A stretch of DNA of 64,000 nucleotides from Vandammella animalimorsus (GTDB lineage Bacteria; Pseudomonadota; Gammaproteobacteria; Burkholderiales; Burkholderiaceae_C). The stretch spans positions 558,001 through 622,000 of the forward strand of contig NZ_NSJB01000001.1 of assembly GCF_002285265.1 (NCBI RefSeq), read 5' to 3'. The notes beneath the pieces are model-generated. The model searched no databases. It saw only the letters and a list, made by a program, of their open reading frames with translations, and had not been told where the DNA came from. Within the stretch, counting starts at the first letter, position 1. Each line of letters begins with the position of its first letter. The translations under genes were made by a program, and so were the position numbers. Positions 46,085 through 54,937 of this stretch are shown here, piece after piece.

Positions 46085-46741
46085 TCAGGCCGCTGCCGCG
46101 CTGCGTGCGGCGGTGGCCTGGGCAAAGACCTCGATCAACTGCCGCAGCGGCGCCTGCTTGAGCCGCAGCGCGGCCTGGTTGACGATGAGCTGGGAGCTGA
46201 TGTCCATGATCTGCTCGACCTCCACCAGCTGGTTGGCGCGCAGCGTGCTGCCGGTGGAGATCAAGTCCACGATGGCATCGGCCATGCCCGTCAGCGGCGC
46301 CAGCTCCATGCTGCCGTAGAGCTTGACCAGATCGACGTGCACGCCCTTGCGGGCGAAGAACTCGCGCGCGATGGCGGTGTACTTGGTGGCCACGCGCAGG
46401 CGCGCGCCCTGGCGCACGGCGCTGGCGTAGTCAAAGCCAGCGGGCACGGCCACGCCCATGCGGCAGCGGGCGATGCGCAGATCCAGCGGCTGGTACAGGC
46501 CTTCGCCGCCGTGCTCGATGAGCACGTCCTTGCCGGCCACGCCGATGTCGGCGCCGCCAAACTGCACGTAGGTGGGCACGTCGCTGGCGCGCACCAGCAC
46601 CACGCGCAGCCCTTCGCGGTTGCAGGGCAGGATCAGCTTGCGCGATGTTTCTGGGTCATCGAGCACGGCAATGCCTGCGCTGGCCAGCAGCGGCAGGGTT
46701 TCATCGAAGATGCGCCCTTTGGACAGGGCCAGCGTAATCAT
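46085..46741 (-). CDS. hisG: ATP phosphoribosyltransferase, short form
   Basis: This catalyses the first step of histidine synthesis, joining ATP and PRPP. The 218-residue product is the short form lacking the C-terminal regulatory domain, so it needs HisZ, which is encoded at 54938-56158 in this window. It starts [19 protein letters not shown]. It has [23 protein letters not shown] and the PRPP motif around [15 protein letters not shown]. It is probably the first gene of the hisG-hisD unit. Confidence 0.95.
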   Translation of the reverse strand: MITLALSKGRIFDETLPLLASAGIAVLDDPETSRKLILPCNREGLRVVLVRASDVPTYVQFGGADIGVAGKDVLIEHGGEGLYQPLDLRIARCRMGVAVPAGFDYASAVRQGARLRVATKYTAIAREFFARKGVHVDLVKLYGSMELAPLTGMADAIVDLISTGSTLRANQLVEVEQIMDISSQLIVNQAALRLKQAPLRQLIEVFAQATAARSAAAA

Positions 46742-46889
46742 GGTGTTCGATCGCTTGGGTGGAGACGGGGCGCGCTTTGCAGCCCCGCTGGCCGGTGGAA
46801 GCTGGCCGGTTGAAAACAGGGCGCGATTTTAGAGCGTGTGATGCACTTTGCGCCCCCCGCGAGAGCGCCCCGGCGTGTGCATCACGCGC

Positions 46890-47447
46890 TCAAGGCTTGC
46901 ATCCGCCCTTGCCCTGGATGCAGGGCAGCTCGGCCATGCTGTCGCTCCGCTGGGCGCCTCGGTAGAGCGCCCAGCGCCGGCTGCGGTCCGGGTGGAGCAT
47001 CAGCACCAGATTGGCCACGGCGTGCTGTTTGAACCATTGGGCGGGAAAGTCGCCGAGATCGCCTTGCTCGATCTTGGGCAGGCTGCCCAGCAACTGCTGG
47101 AACTGGCTGTCGTCGTCGAGCAGCCACAGCCAGGCATCGGGCTCGCGCTGGTGCCACTGCTGCGCCAGCGCAATGATGCGGGCATCGTCCAGCCCGACGG
47201 GCACCCGCACGTACAAGTGCCGAAAACCGTATCGGTTGACGAACTGGCCCAGCCGCTTGCCTTCGGCCAGATCCTGCGGGTCGGCGCTGGCCTCTGCCTG
47301 GGGCGGCGTGGCCTGCGCTGCGGCCTGGGAATTGGCAGGCTGGGCGCTGGCGGGCTGGGCCGCCACTGGCAGCGCAGTCAACAGCAGCGCAGCCAGCAAC
47401 AGGCCCAGCAGGGCGGGGGATGCGATGGGGGGTAAGGTGCTTTTCAT
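46890..47447 (-). CDS. Exported protein of unknown function
   Basis: The 185-residue product has a signal sequence (SPALLGLLLAALLLTALPVAAQ), an Ala/Gln/Pro-rich linker to about 65, and a compact domain from about 70 (EGKRLGQFVNRYGFRHLYVRVPVGLDDARIIALAQQWHQRE... VLMLHPDRSRRWALYRGA). It ends with a Cys pair (LPCIQGKGGCKP). No family is recognised with confidence. The ATG at 47447 is preferred to a GTG 15 bp upstream. Confidence 0.65.
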   Translation of the reverse strand: MKSTLPPIASPALLGLLLAALLLTALPVAAQPASAQPANSQAAAQATPPQAEASADPQDLAEGKRLGQFVNRYGFRHLYVRVPVGLDDARIIALAQQWHQREPDAWLWLLDDDSQFQQLLGSLPKIEQGDLGDFPAQWFKQHAVANLVLMLHPDRSRRWALYRGAQRSDSMAELPCIQGKGGCKP

Positions 47448-47512
47448 GGGCGGCATTGTCACGGCATGGGCCGCGCCGCGGTGGTATCAAGGTGTATCGG
47501 CCCGCGCTCCGT

Positions 47513-48733
47513 TCAGCCGGGCATGAAGAGCTGCTGCAAATCGCTGAGGAAGTCAAAGCCGCGCTCGGTCGGGCGCAGCAGATCGGGGCCGGGCTGCTCC
47601 AGCAGGCCGCGCTGCAACGCCTGCTGCAAGGCCGGCTCGATGCTCGACAGCGGCATGCCGGTGCGACGCTGGTAATCGGAGAGCAAAAAGCCCGAGCGCA
47701 GCCGCAGCGCATTGAGCATGAACTCAAAGGGTAGATCCTGGCGGGCCACCTCGTGCTCCTGCGCGATGGCCTGGCCGGCCAGCGCGGCCTGCATGTAGCG
47801 CTGCGGATCGCGCACGCGCACCTGGCGCACGATGCGGTGCGCAAAACTGAGCTTGCTGTGCGCGCCCGCGCCCAGGCCCAGGTAATCGCCAAACTGCCAA
47901 TAGTTCAGGTTGTGGCGGCACTGATGGCCAGGCTGCGCATAGGCTGAGACCTCGTAGCGCTCAAGGCCGGCCTGCGCGGTGCCGGCCGTGATGTGGTCGA
48001 GCATGTCGTAGGCCAGGTCCTCATCGGGCAGGCGCGGCGGGTACTTGGCAAACAAGGTGTTGGGCTCGATGCTCAGGTGATAGACGGACAGGTGCGGCGG
48101 CTGCAGCGCCAGCGCCGTGGCCAGATCCTCGCGCAGCAGCGCCAGATCCTGGCCGGGCAGGGCGTACATCAGATCGAGGTTGAAGGTCTCGAAGGCCTCG
48201 CGCGCTTCCTGCACGGCCGCCAGGGCCTGGGCGCGGCTGTGCACGCGGCCCAGGGCCTGCAGCTGCGCATCGCCAAAGCTTTGCACGCCGATGGACAGGC
48301 GCGTGACGCCCGCATCGCGGTAGGCGGCAAAGCGGTCGGTCTCGAAGGTGCCGGGGTTGGCCTCCAGCGTGATCTCACAGCCGGGCACCAGCCGCAGGCG
48401 CGCGCGCACGCTGGCCAGCAGGCGGTCGATGTGCTCGGCATCGAACAGGCTGGGCGTGCCGCCGCCCATGAAGATGCTGATGACGCTGCGCCCCCAGACC
48501 AGCGGCAGCGCCGCATCCAGGTCGGCCTCCAGCGCCTGCAGATAGCGCAGCTTTTGCTCCGCCCCCAGGCCCGCCGCCGCCCCCGCGCCGCGCACGGCGT
48601 GCGAGTTGAAGTCGCAATAAGGGCATTTGCGCAGGCACCAGGGCAGGTGCAGGTACAGCGACAGGGGCGGCAGTTCCTGCAATTGCAGCAGGCCAGGGCG
48701 CTGGTAATGCGCGATGTCGGCGGGGGCAGGCAT
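47513..48733 (-). CDS. hemW: Radical SAM heme chaperone HemW
   Basis: The 406-residue product has the radical-SAM cluster motif in LPWCLRKCPYCDFNSH (CxxxCxxC plus the fourth HemW Cys is absent or displaced). GGGTPSLF and the family segments LEANPGTFETDRF, GVTRLSIGVQSF and DLMYALPGQ follow, with YEVSAYAQPGHQCRHNLNYW and the HemN C-terminal domain at the end. HemW binds heme and hands it to respiratory enzymes; older names call it HemN-like coproporphyrinogen oxidase. The ATG at 48733 is chosen. Confidence 0.92.
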   Translation of the reverse strand: MPAPADIAHYQRPGLLQLQELPPLSLYLHLPWCLRKCPYCDFNSHAVRGAGAAAGLGAEQKLRYLQALEADLDAALPLVWGRSVISIFMGGGTPSLFDAEHIDRLLASVRARLRLVPGCEITLEANPGTFETDRFAAYRDAGVTRLSIGVQSFGDAQLQALGRVHSRAQALAAVQEAREAFETFNLDLMYALPGQDLALLREDLATALALQPPHLSVYHLSIEPNTLFAKYPPRLPDEDLAYDMLDHITAGTAQAGLERYEVSAYAQPGHQCRHNLNYWQFGDYLGLGAGAHSKLSFAHRIVRQVRVRDPQRYMQAALAGQAIAQEHEVARQDLPFEFMLNALRLRSGFLLSDYQRRTGMPLSSIEPALQQALQRGLLEQPGPDLLRPTERGFDFLSDLQQLFMPG

Positions 48734-48763
48734 GGGGCGGCTGGGGCGGGGCAAAGCATAGAA

Positions 48764-48809
48764 TCTTAGAGCGTGTTCACGACCTCTGGCGTGCGCCAAG
48801 ATCGTGAAC
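48764..48809. repeat. Palindromic repeat related to the TTCAAAG inverted-repeat family
   Basis: GTTCACGA (48775-48782) pairs with TCGTGAAC (48802-48809), with an inner stem TGGCG/CGCCA. The flank TCTTAGAGCGTGTTCA is close to the reverse complement of the right end of the element at 57709-57823 (TGAACAGCCTCTAAGA). It fills part of the hemW/EamA divergent gap. Confidence 0.6.
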
Positions 48810-48905
48810 AGGCTTTGAATCGCTGCGGCCACCCCAACGTGGCCCGCAGCCCAATGAAAGCGGCATGCCCATGCTGGCCTTGCGCGCGAATGGCAGGGGT
48901 AGGGC

Positions 48906-49805
48906 ATGCATGCACTGTGGATGGTTTTGGGCGCGTTCCTGTTTGCGACGATGGGGGTGTGCGTCAAGTATGCGTCGGCGCATTTTTCGCCGGCGGAGAT
49001 GGTGTTCTACCGCAGCGCCATCGGCGTGCTGCTGCTGGCGGCGCTGGCGCGCCGGCAGGGCGTGGGCCTGGCCACGCGCTATCCGGGCATGCACGCCTGG
49101 CGCAGCATCGTCGGCGTGGCGGCGCTGGGGGCCTGGTTCTACGCCATCGGCAAGCTGCCGCTGGCCACGGCCATGACGCTCAATTACATGAGCAGCGTCT
49201 GGATTGGCGTGTTCGTGCTGGCCGGCACGCTGCTGCACTGGCGCCCCGATGCGCGTCACGGCAGGCCGCCCCTGCATGGGCCGCTGATGCTGACGATTCT
49301 GGTGGGCTTTGCCGGCGTGGTGCTGATGCTGCGCCCGAGCTTTGCCGCCGAGCAGAGCTTTGCGGCCATCGTCGGCCTGCTCTCGGGCATGATGGCCGCG
49401 CTGGCCTACATGCAGGTGGCGGCGCTGGGCCGCCTGGGCGAGCCCGAGACGCGCGTGGTGTTTTATTTCGCGCTGGGCGGCACGCTCGCCGGCGGCGCCG
49501 TGATGGCCGCCACGGGCGCGCACAACCTGGCCACGCCAGCGGCGCTGTGGCTGCTGCCCATTGGCCTGCTGGCCACGCTGGGCCAGCTGTGCATGACCCA
49601 TGCCTATTCCACCGCATCGAGCGCGCGCAACACCTTGATGGTGGCCAGCCTGCAGTATTCGGGCATCGTGTTCGCCTCGCTGTATGGGCTGCTGTTGTTC
49701 CAGAGTGAGCGCATCGGCGCCTGGGGCTGGGTGGGCATGGCGCTGATCGTGCTCAGCGGCCTGGCCGCCACCTTGCTGCGCGCCCGCGCCGCCAAACCGG
49801 CCTGA
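48906..49805 (+). CDS. EamA-family (DMT) transporter
   Basis: The 299-residue protein has about ten hydrophobic helices arranged as two EamA repeats (GAFLFATMGVCVKYASAHFSPAEMVFYRSAIGVLLLAAL; then LLSGMMAALAYMQVAALGRL... ASLQYSGIVFASLYGLLLF). DMT exporters move amino acids, metabolites or drugs across the inner membrane; the substrate is not evident. The ATG at 48906 starts directly in helix 1. Confidence 0.88.
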   Translation: MHALWMVLGAFLFATMGVCVKYASAHFSPAEMVFYRSAIGVLLLAALARRQGVGLATRYPGMHAWRSIVGVAALGAWFYAIGKLPLATAMTLNYMSSVWIGVFVLAGTLLHWRPDARHGRPPLHGPLMLTILVGFAGVVLMLRPSFAAEQSFAAIVGLLSGMMAALAYMQVAALGRLGEPETRVVFYFALGGTLAGGAVMAATGAHNLATPAALWLLPIGLLATLGQLCMTHAYSTASSARNTLMVASLQYSGIVFASLYGLLLFQSERIGAWGWVGMALIVLSGLAATLLRARAAKPA

Positions 49806-49868
49806 GTGCCTGTGCAAAATATTTTTTGCGCCATGCCGGGCGCGGGCGCACGGGCGCTTGGCTTTTGC

Positions 49869-49877
49869 TGTCATAAT
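49869..49877 (+). promoter_or_regulatory. Extended -10 promoter of rho
   Basis: TGTCATAAT is an extended -10 element (TG-n-CATAAT). Transcription from about 49885 would give a rho leader of some 440 nt. No strong -35 is seen, as is usual for extended -10 promoters. Confidence 0.5.
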
Positions 49878-49884
49878 CGCGCGC

Positions 49885-50326
49885 TTTGAGAAAAGGCAGT
49901 GTGCGCCGCGTGCTGCCTGCCTTGTTTCTCCGTCGGGTCTGGCATTCGCACTGCCTGTCTGTTCTTGGCACGCCGTGTCGATTCACGCACGGCTGTGGGC
50001 CGATGCCACGGGCCAGCCCATGCGCCAGGCGCGGTGCCGGCTCCTCATGCAGGGCCGCCCTTGCCCCGACGCTGCGCCACGCCGCCATGCCAGCGGGTGT
50101 GCTGCGTTTGTTCTTGCAGTTGCCTGTGCGGCCCCCATGGCCGCCTTGCCCTTGCCCCCGCCTTGCCAAGCGGGGCAACCTGGCCAGCCGACAAGGGCTG
50201 AGCCGCGCTGCACGCATTGCGTGGCAGTGCATGGCTTTTGCGGCCCGCCCCGGGCGGCCTGCAACACCTTCCCCCCATTCCCCTCATTCCCCCGATTTTT
50301 CTCTCTTTGTTCTGGAGACCGTATTC
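49885..50326 (+). promoter_or_regulatory. Long C-rich leader of rho
   Basis: About 440 bp without a supported gene precede rho. The last 60 bases before the ribosome site (about 50262-50314) are almost free of G and rich in C and T, as in Rho-utilisation sites. Rho is known in enterics to limit its own synthesis by terminating in its leader. The base pattern is seen directly; the role here is inferred. Confidence 0.5.
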
Positions 50327-51589
50327 ATGCACTTGAATGAGCTCAAGGCACTGCATGTGTCCGAGGTATTGAAGCAGGCCGAGGCCCTGGGCATCGAAAA
50401 CACCGGCCGCATGCGCAAGCAGGAGCTGATGTTCGCCATCATCAAAAAGCGCGCCAAGGAGGGCGAGCAGGTCTTTGCCGATGGCGTGCTGGAAATCCTG
50501 CCCGATGGCTTTGGCTTTTTGCGCAGCCCGGACACGAGTTTTACCGCCAGCACGGACGACATCTACATCTCGCCCAGCCAGGTGCGGCGCTTCAACCTGC
50601 ACACGGGCGACATGATCGAGGGCGAGGTGCGCATCCCCAAGGACGGCGAGCGCTACTTTGCGCTGACCAAGCTCGACCGCATCAATGACGGCCCGCCCGA
50701 GCAGAACAAGCACAAGGTGATGTTCGAGAACCTCACGCCGCTGTTTCCCAAGCAGCAGATGAAGCTCGAGCGCGACATCAAGTCCGAGGAGAACATCACC
50801 GGCCGCATCATCGACATCATCGCCCCGCTGGGCCGCGGCCAGCGCGCGCTGATCGTGGCGCCGCCCAAGAGCGGCAAGACCATGATGATGCAGCACATCG
50901 CCCACGCCATCACGGCCAACAACCCGGATGTGCACCTGATGGTGCTGCTGGTCGATGAGCGCCCCGAGGAAGTGACCGAGATGCAGCGCACCGTCAAGGG
51001 CGAGATCATCGCCTCGACCTTCGACGAGCCCGCCGCGCGCCACGTGCACGTGGCCGAGATGGTGATCGAGCGCGCCAAGCGCCTGGTGGAGCTGAAAAAG
51101 GACGTGGTGATCCTGCTGGACTCCATCACCCGCCTGGCGCGCGCCTACAACAACGTGGTGCCCACCAGCGGCAAGATTCTCTCCGGCGGTGTGGATGCCA
51201 ACGCGCTGCATCGGCCCAAGCGCTTTTTCGGCGCCGCGCGCAATGTGGAGGAGGGCGGCAGCCTGACCATCATCGCCACCGCGCTGGTGGACACGGGCAG
51301 CCGCATGGACGAGGTGATCTTTGAGGAATTCAAGGGCACGGGCAACAGCGAAATCCACCTCAGCCGCCGCCTGTACGAAAAGCGCGTGTTCCCGGCCATC
51401 GAGCTGTCCAAGAGCGGCACGCGCCGCGAGGAGCTGCTGCTGGCGCCCGAAGTGCTGCAGAAAACCCGCATCCTGCGCCAGTTCCTCTTCAACATGGACG
51501 AGATCGAATCCATGGAGCTGATGCTCAAGAACATGAAGGCCACCAAGAACAACCACGAGTTCTTCGACATGATGCGCCGCGGCGGTTGA
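50327..51589 (+). CDS. rho: Transcription termination factor Rho
   Basis: Rho is the hexameric RNA helicase that ends transcription at C-rich RNA. The 420-residue product has the usual length. It has the N-terminal helical domain ([19 protein letters not shown]), the OSB RNA-binding domain ([39 protein letters not shown]), Walker [12 protein letters not shown], Walker [17 protein letters not shown], the Q- and R-loop regions and the conserved end [13 protein letters not shown]. The ATG at 50327 follows TCTGGAGACC. Confidence 0.98.
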   Translation: MHLNELKALHVSEVLKQAEALGIENTGRMRKQELMFAIIKKRAKEGEQVFADGVLEILPDGFGFLRSPDTSFTASTDDIYISPSQVRRFNLHTGDMIEGEVRIPKDGERYFALTKLDRINDGPPEQNKHKVMFENLTPLFPKQQMKLERDIKSEENITGRIIDIIAPLGRGQRALIVAPPKSGKTMMMQHIAHAITANNPDVHLMVLLVDERPEEVTEMQRTVKGEIIASTFDEPAARHVHVAEMVIERAKRLVELKKDVVILLDSITRLARAYNNVVPTSGKILSGGVDANALHRPKRFFGAARNVEEGGSLTIIATALVDTGSRMDEVIFEEFKGTGNSEIHLSRRLYEKRVFPAIELSKSGTRREELLLAPEVLQKTRILRQFLFNMDEIESMELMLKNMKATKNNHEFFDMMRRGG

Positions 51590-51659
51590 GCCCCGCCTGG
51601 CAGCGCACTTGCCGCGCTGTGGAACAATCGGCGCCTTTGACCTGCTGTTGCCTTTTGCC

Positions 51660-53012
51660 GTGGACGATCAGCCAACGCCCCCCGCATCCCCCCCCCAGGC
51701 CGCACCGCTGCCCCAGCTGCTGGCGCGCTGGCGCAAGCCCCTGGCGCTGCCGGCCTGGGGCGCTTGGTTGCTGTCGCTGACGGCGGCGCTGGCCCTGTGG
51801 CTGGCCTACGGGCAGTGGAAGCGCCTGAACCACTTGCAGGAGCGCCTGGCCCAGCAATCGGCCGCCACCCAGGCCCAGGCCATCGAGGCGCGCAGCCTCT
51901 CGCAGCAAGCCCAGGCCCTGGCCCAGCAGGCGGCCACGCGCTCCAGCCTCAGCGAGGCGCGCATCAATGAATACACGCTGCAGCGCTCGCACCTGGAACA
52001 ACTGGCCTTCGAGCTCTCGCGCACGCGCGACGAGGCCATGCTGATCGACATCGAGGCCTCGCTGCGGCTGGCGCAGCAGCAGGCGCAGCTGACCGGCCTG
52101 GCCGATCCGCTCATCGCCGCGCTGCGCAATGCCAGCCACCGCCTGCAGCGCGCCGAGCAGCCGCGCCTGACCCCCATCGTGGCCGCCATCGACCGCGACC
52201 TGGCGCGCCTGACCGGCACGGCCGTGACGGACACCGCCGGCCTGCTCGGCCGCATGGATGCGCTGCTGCTGCAACTGGAGAGCCTGCCGCTGGGCAACGC
52301 CGTGGGCGCAGCGCCGCGCAAGCGGGCCGTGCGCGCCCCGGTTGCCATCTCCGACCACGAAGCCCAGGCCCTGGGCCTGCTGCCTGGCAGCGCGGCCGCC
52401 CCACAGGGCAGCGCCCAAGCCCAGCAGCCACCACAGGCCGAGTCAGCGCCCGCCCAGCCGCCGCAAGCCCCAGCCCCGCAGACGACGCCAGGCGCAGCAG
52501 AGGCGCCTGCGCCAGCGGCCGTGAACGAGGCCCAGGCCGACGCCCCTGGCGACGAAGGCGGCTTCTGGGCCGGGCTGCGCCAATCCTTTCGCGGCCTGGT
52601 GCGCGTGCAGCGCATCGAGCACCCGGACGCCGCGCTGCTGACGCAGGAGCAGGCCTTCTTCCTGCGCGAAAACCTGCGCCTGCAACTGATGAATGCCCGC
52701 ATGGCCCTGCTGGCCAGGCAAAGCGCCTCGGCCCGCACCGACCTGGCCGGCGTGCAGGCCTTGCTGCGCAAGTACTACGATCTGGACGCGCCGCGCACCC
52801 GCCAGGCGCTGCGCACCCTGCAGCAACTGCAGGAGCACATCCAGGCCGTGCAGCCGCCGGCGATCACGGACACGCTGCTGGCCATCGCCGCCGCGCAGGA
52901 GGCGCCGCGCCAGGCAGGCGGCCAGGGCGGCGCAGCCCATGCCACGGGCGAGGAAGAGGGCGGCAACGCCGCCGCATCGGCTGCGGCCAACAACCCACAG
53001 GGGCGGCAGTGA
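51660..53012 (+). CDS. hemX: HemX-like membrane protein
   Basis: The product has about 450 residues if started at the GTG at 51660. It is a Pro-rich cytoplasmic tail, one membrane helix (AWGAWLLSLTAALALWLAYG), a long periplasmic coiled coil (RLNHLQERLAQQSAATQAQAIEA) and the HemX domain (AMLIDIEASLRLAQQQAQLTG... ALLRKYYDL). It is interrupted by a Gln/Pro/Ala-rich insertion at about 255-305. HemX proteins are often annotated as uroporphyrin-III methyltransferase, but this one lacks methyltransferase motifs. Its stop overlaps the next start by one base. Confidence 0.85.
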   Translation: MDDQPTPPASPPQAAPLPQLLARWRKPLALPAWGAWLLSLTAALALWLAYGQWKRLNHLQERLAQQSAATQAQAIEARSLSQQAQALAQQAATRSSLSEARINEYTLQRSHLEQLAFELSRTRDEAMLIDIEASLRLAQQQAQLTGLADPLIAALRNASHRLQRAEQPRLTPIVAAIDRDLARLTGTAVTDTAGLLGRMDALLLQLESLPLGNAVGAAPRKRAVRAPVAISDHEAQALGLLPGSAAAPQGSAQAQQPPQAESAPAQPPQAPAPQTTPGAAEAPAPAAVNEAQADAPGDEGGFWAGLRQSFRGLVRVQRIEHPDAALLTQEQAFFLRENLRLQLMNARMALLARQSASARTDLAGVQALLRKYYDLDAPRTRQALRTLQQLQEHIQAVQPPAITDTLLAIAAAQEAPRQAGGQGGAAHATGEEEGGNAAASAAANNPQGRQ

Positions 53013-53629
53013 TGCGCAGCGCGCTGTGGGTGCTGATGCTGTTCGCCTCCGCCGTGGCGGCAGCCTTGTTCCTGAGCAACAACGGCGCCACCGTGACGCT
53101 GTTTTGGTTCCCCTACCGGGTGGACATGTCGCTGAACCTGCTGCTGCTGCTGCTGGCCTTGATCTTCATGCTGGGCCTGTTGCTGCTTTACGCGCTGGTG
53201 TCGGTCTGGCGCATGCCAGCCGAAGCGCGTCTGTGGCGCGAATACCGCCACGATGCGGCCGCCCACCATGCCTTCGTGCGCGCTGCCGAGCATTTTGCGC
53301 AAGCGCGCTGGCAGCAGGCCGCCGAGGAGGCCGCCGCCGTGGCGCCGCTGCTGGCACTGTGGGAGGCGCAGCATGCACAAAGCAAGGCCGCCAGCGCCGA
53401 CGTGCAAGCCCATGCCCGCCTGCTGGCCGTGAGCCAGCAGCTGCAACAGGCGGCGCAGCAGCGCCTGCAAGGCAGTGCCAGCGCCAATGTCGCTTCATCG
53501 CCGATCGCACCGGCCACGCCCACGCCGGCACTGCTGCAAGCGCCCAGGGCGCAGCGCGCGGCGGCCCAGGCCAGCACGGCAGAGTCAGGGCAGGGCGACT
53601 GGGCAGGCCCGCCCGGGCAATCAGAGTAG
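53012..53629 (+). CDS. Short HemY-like protein (N-terminal part only)
   Basis: The 205-residue product begins like HemY: RSALWVLMLFASAVAAALFLSNNGATVTLFWFPYRVDMSLNLLLLLLALIF in outline, two membrane helices joined by the conserved NN-x-G-x-V-x-L-F-W-x-P-YRVD segment, then helices resembling the first TPR. Family members have about 400 residues with further TPR repeats. Here the sequence turns into an Ala/Gln-rich low-complexity tail after about residue 140 and stops. No continuing frame is seen downstream. It is coupled to hemX (TGATG). Confidence 0.75.
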   Translation: MRSALWVLMLFASAVAAALFLSNNGATVTLFWFPYRVDMSLNLLLLLLALIFMLGLLLLYALVSVWRMPAEARLWREYRHDAAAHHAFVRAAEHFAQARWQQAAEEAAAVAPLLALWEAQHAQSKAASADVQAHARLLAVSQQLQQAAQQRLQGSASANVASSPIAPATPTPALLQAPRAQRAAAQASTAESGQGDWAGPPGQSE

Positions 53630-53719
53630 CCGCCCGTTCAAAGCCTGCTCAAAGTTTCTGCCTGCCCGCCCACGCCGGGACTTGTGCGCTGACACGGTGC
53701 GCCGGGCTTTGAGCCGGCC

Positions 53720-54667
53720 TCATGCGGCGCGCTGGCGCGTGGCGCGCAGCGCATCGGCGCAATACAGCGCCAGCCCCAGCCAGATCAGCGCAAAGGCCAC
53801 CCAGTGCGTGCGCGTGAAGGCCTCGTGGTAGAGCAGCACCGCCAGGGCCAGCTGGATCGAGGGCGCCAGATACTGAACCAGCCCCAGCGTGGACAGCGGC
53901 AGGCGCTGCGCGGCATTGGCAAACCACAGCAACGGCAAGGCGGTGACGATGCCCGAGGCGGCAATGGCTGCCGCCCCCAGCCAGCCATGGCGCCAGAACA
54001 TCGGCTCGGGAAAGCTCCAGGCGAACCAGGCCATATAGGCCAGCGCAAACGGCAGCATCAGCAGCGTCTCCACCGCCAGGCCAACGGTGGCCGAGACGGG
54101 CGTGAACTTGCGCAGCAGCCCGTACAGCGCAAAGGTCGTGGCCAGGAACAGCGACACCCACGGCCACTGCCCCAGGCCGCGCGCCATCCAGCCCACGCCC
54201 AGCACCACCAGCAGCACAGCCGCCCATTGCCATGGCCGCAAGCGCTCGCGCAACAGCAGCACGCCCAGCAGCAAACTCAGCAGCGGGTTGATGAAATAGG
54301 CCAGGCTGACCTCGGTCACCCGCGCCTGCGCAATGGCCCAGACGAACATCAGCCAATTGGCCGTGATCAAGGCCCCGCTCAGGCCCAGCATGGCCAGCAC
54401 CCGGGGCTGGCGCAACAGGCGCAGCAAGGCAGGCCACTGGCCCAGCCACAGCAGCAGCGGCAGCAAGAGCAGCACGCTCCAGAGCACGCGCTGCGCAATC
54501 AGCAGGCTGTGGGGCACCCAGGGCAGCAGCTTCCAGTACATGACGCTAAAGCCCCAAACGCCATAGGCCAGTAGGGCATAGAACATGCCTGCGCGCCAAG
54601 TGGCGTCGAGGCGGCGGTCGAGGCGCCGGTCGAAGTGGCGGGCCTGGGGCGATGGGGCAGGGGACAT
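53720..54667 (-). CDS. rarD: RarD-type EamA transporter
   Basis: The 315-residue membrane protein has about ten helices and RarD features: GMFYALLAYGVWGFSVMYWKLLPWVPHSLLIAQRVLWSV in outline, LITANWLMFVWAIAQARVTEVSLAYFINPLLSLLLGVLLLRERL and TVGLAVETLLMLPFALAY. RarD belongs to the DMT superfamily (linked by name to chloramphenicol sensitivity); its substrate is unsettled. The ATG at 54667 is used; the ATG at 54586 before the first helix is also possible. It is divergent from hisZ. Confidence 0.88.
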   Translation of the reverse strand: MSPAPSPQARHFDRRLDRRLDATWRAGMFYALLAYGVWGFSVMYWKLLPWVPHSLLIAQRVLWSVLLLLPLLLWLGQWPALLRLLRQPRVLAMLGLSGALITANWLMFVWAIAQARVTEVSLAYFINPLLSLLLGVLLLRERLRPWQWAAVLLVVLGVGWMARGLGQWPWVSLFLATTFALYGLLRKFTPVSATVGLAVETLLMLPFALAYMAWFAWSFPEPMFWRHGWLGAAAIAASGIVTALPLLWFANAAQRLPLSTLGLVQYLAPSIQLALAVLLYHEAFTRTHWVAFALIWLGLALYCADALRATRQRAA

Positions 54668-54740
54668 GGGCTGGAATGCGGCATCAGGCGCTTGTGAAGC
54701 AAGGTCTGCACGAATCGCAGCGCATGTGTTCGTGCAGGCC

Positions 54741-54767
54741 TTGCTCAGGGCCCGGGGCCGGTAGAAT
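54741..54767 (+). promoter_or_regulatory. Probable promoter of hisZ-purA
   Basis: TTGCTC (54741-54746) and TAGAAT (54762-54767) are separated by 15 bp, giving a transcript start near 54774 and a leader of about 160 nt before hisZ. Confidence 0.45.
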
Positions 54768-54937
54768 ACGCCTTTTAACTGCGGTGGCCTGCGCAAGGCA
54801 GGGCGCGGCAGCACATTGGTCCCATGGGGCTTGGATTGGCCCGGGGGCCTTTTTGCTGAACAGCGCGCCTGCCCATCCCATGCTCGCCTGCATGCCTGCA
54901 TGCGGCCCAAGGCCCCGCCAGCCCTTTGCCTTTTGCC

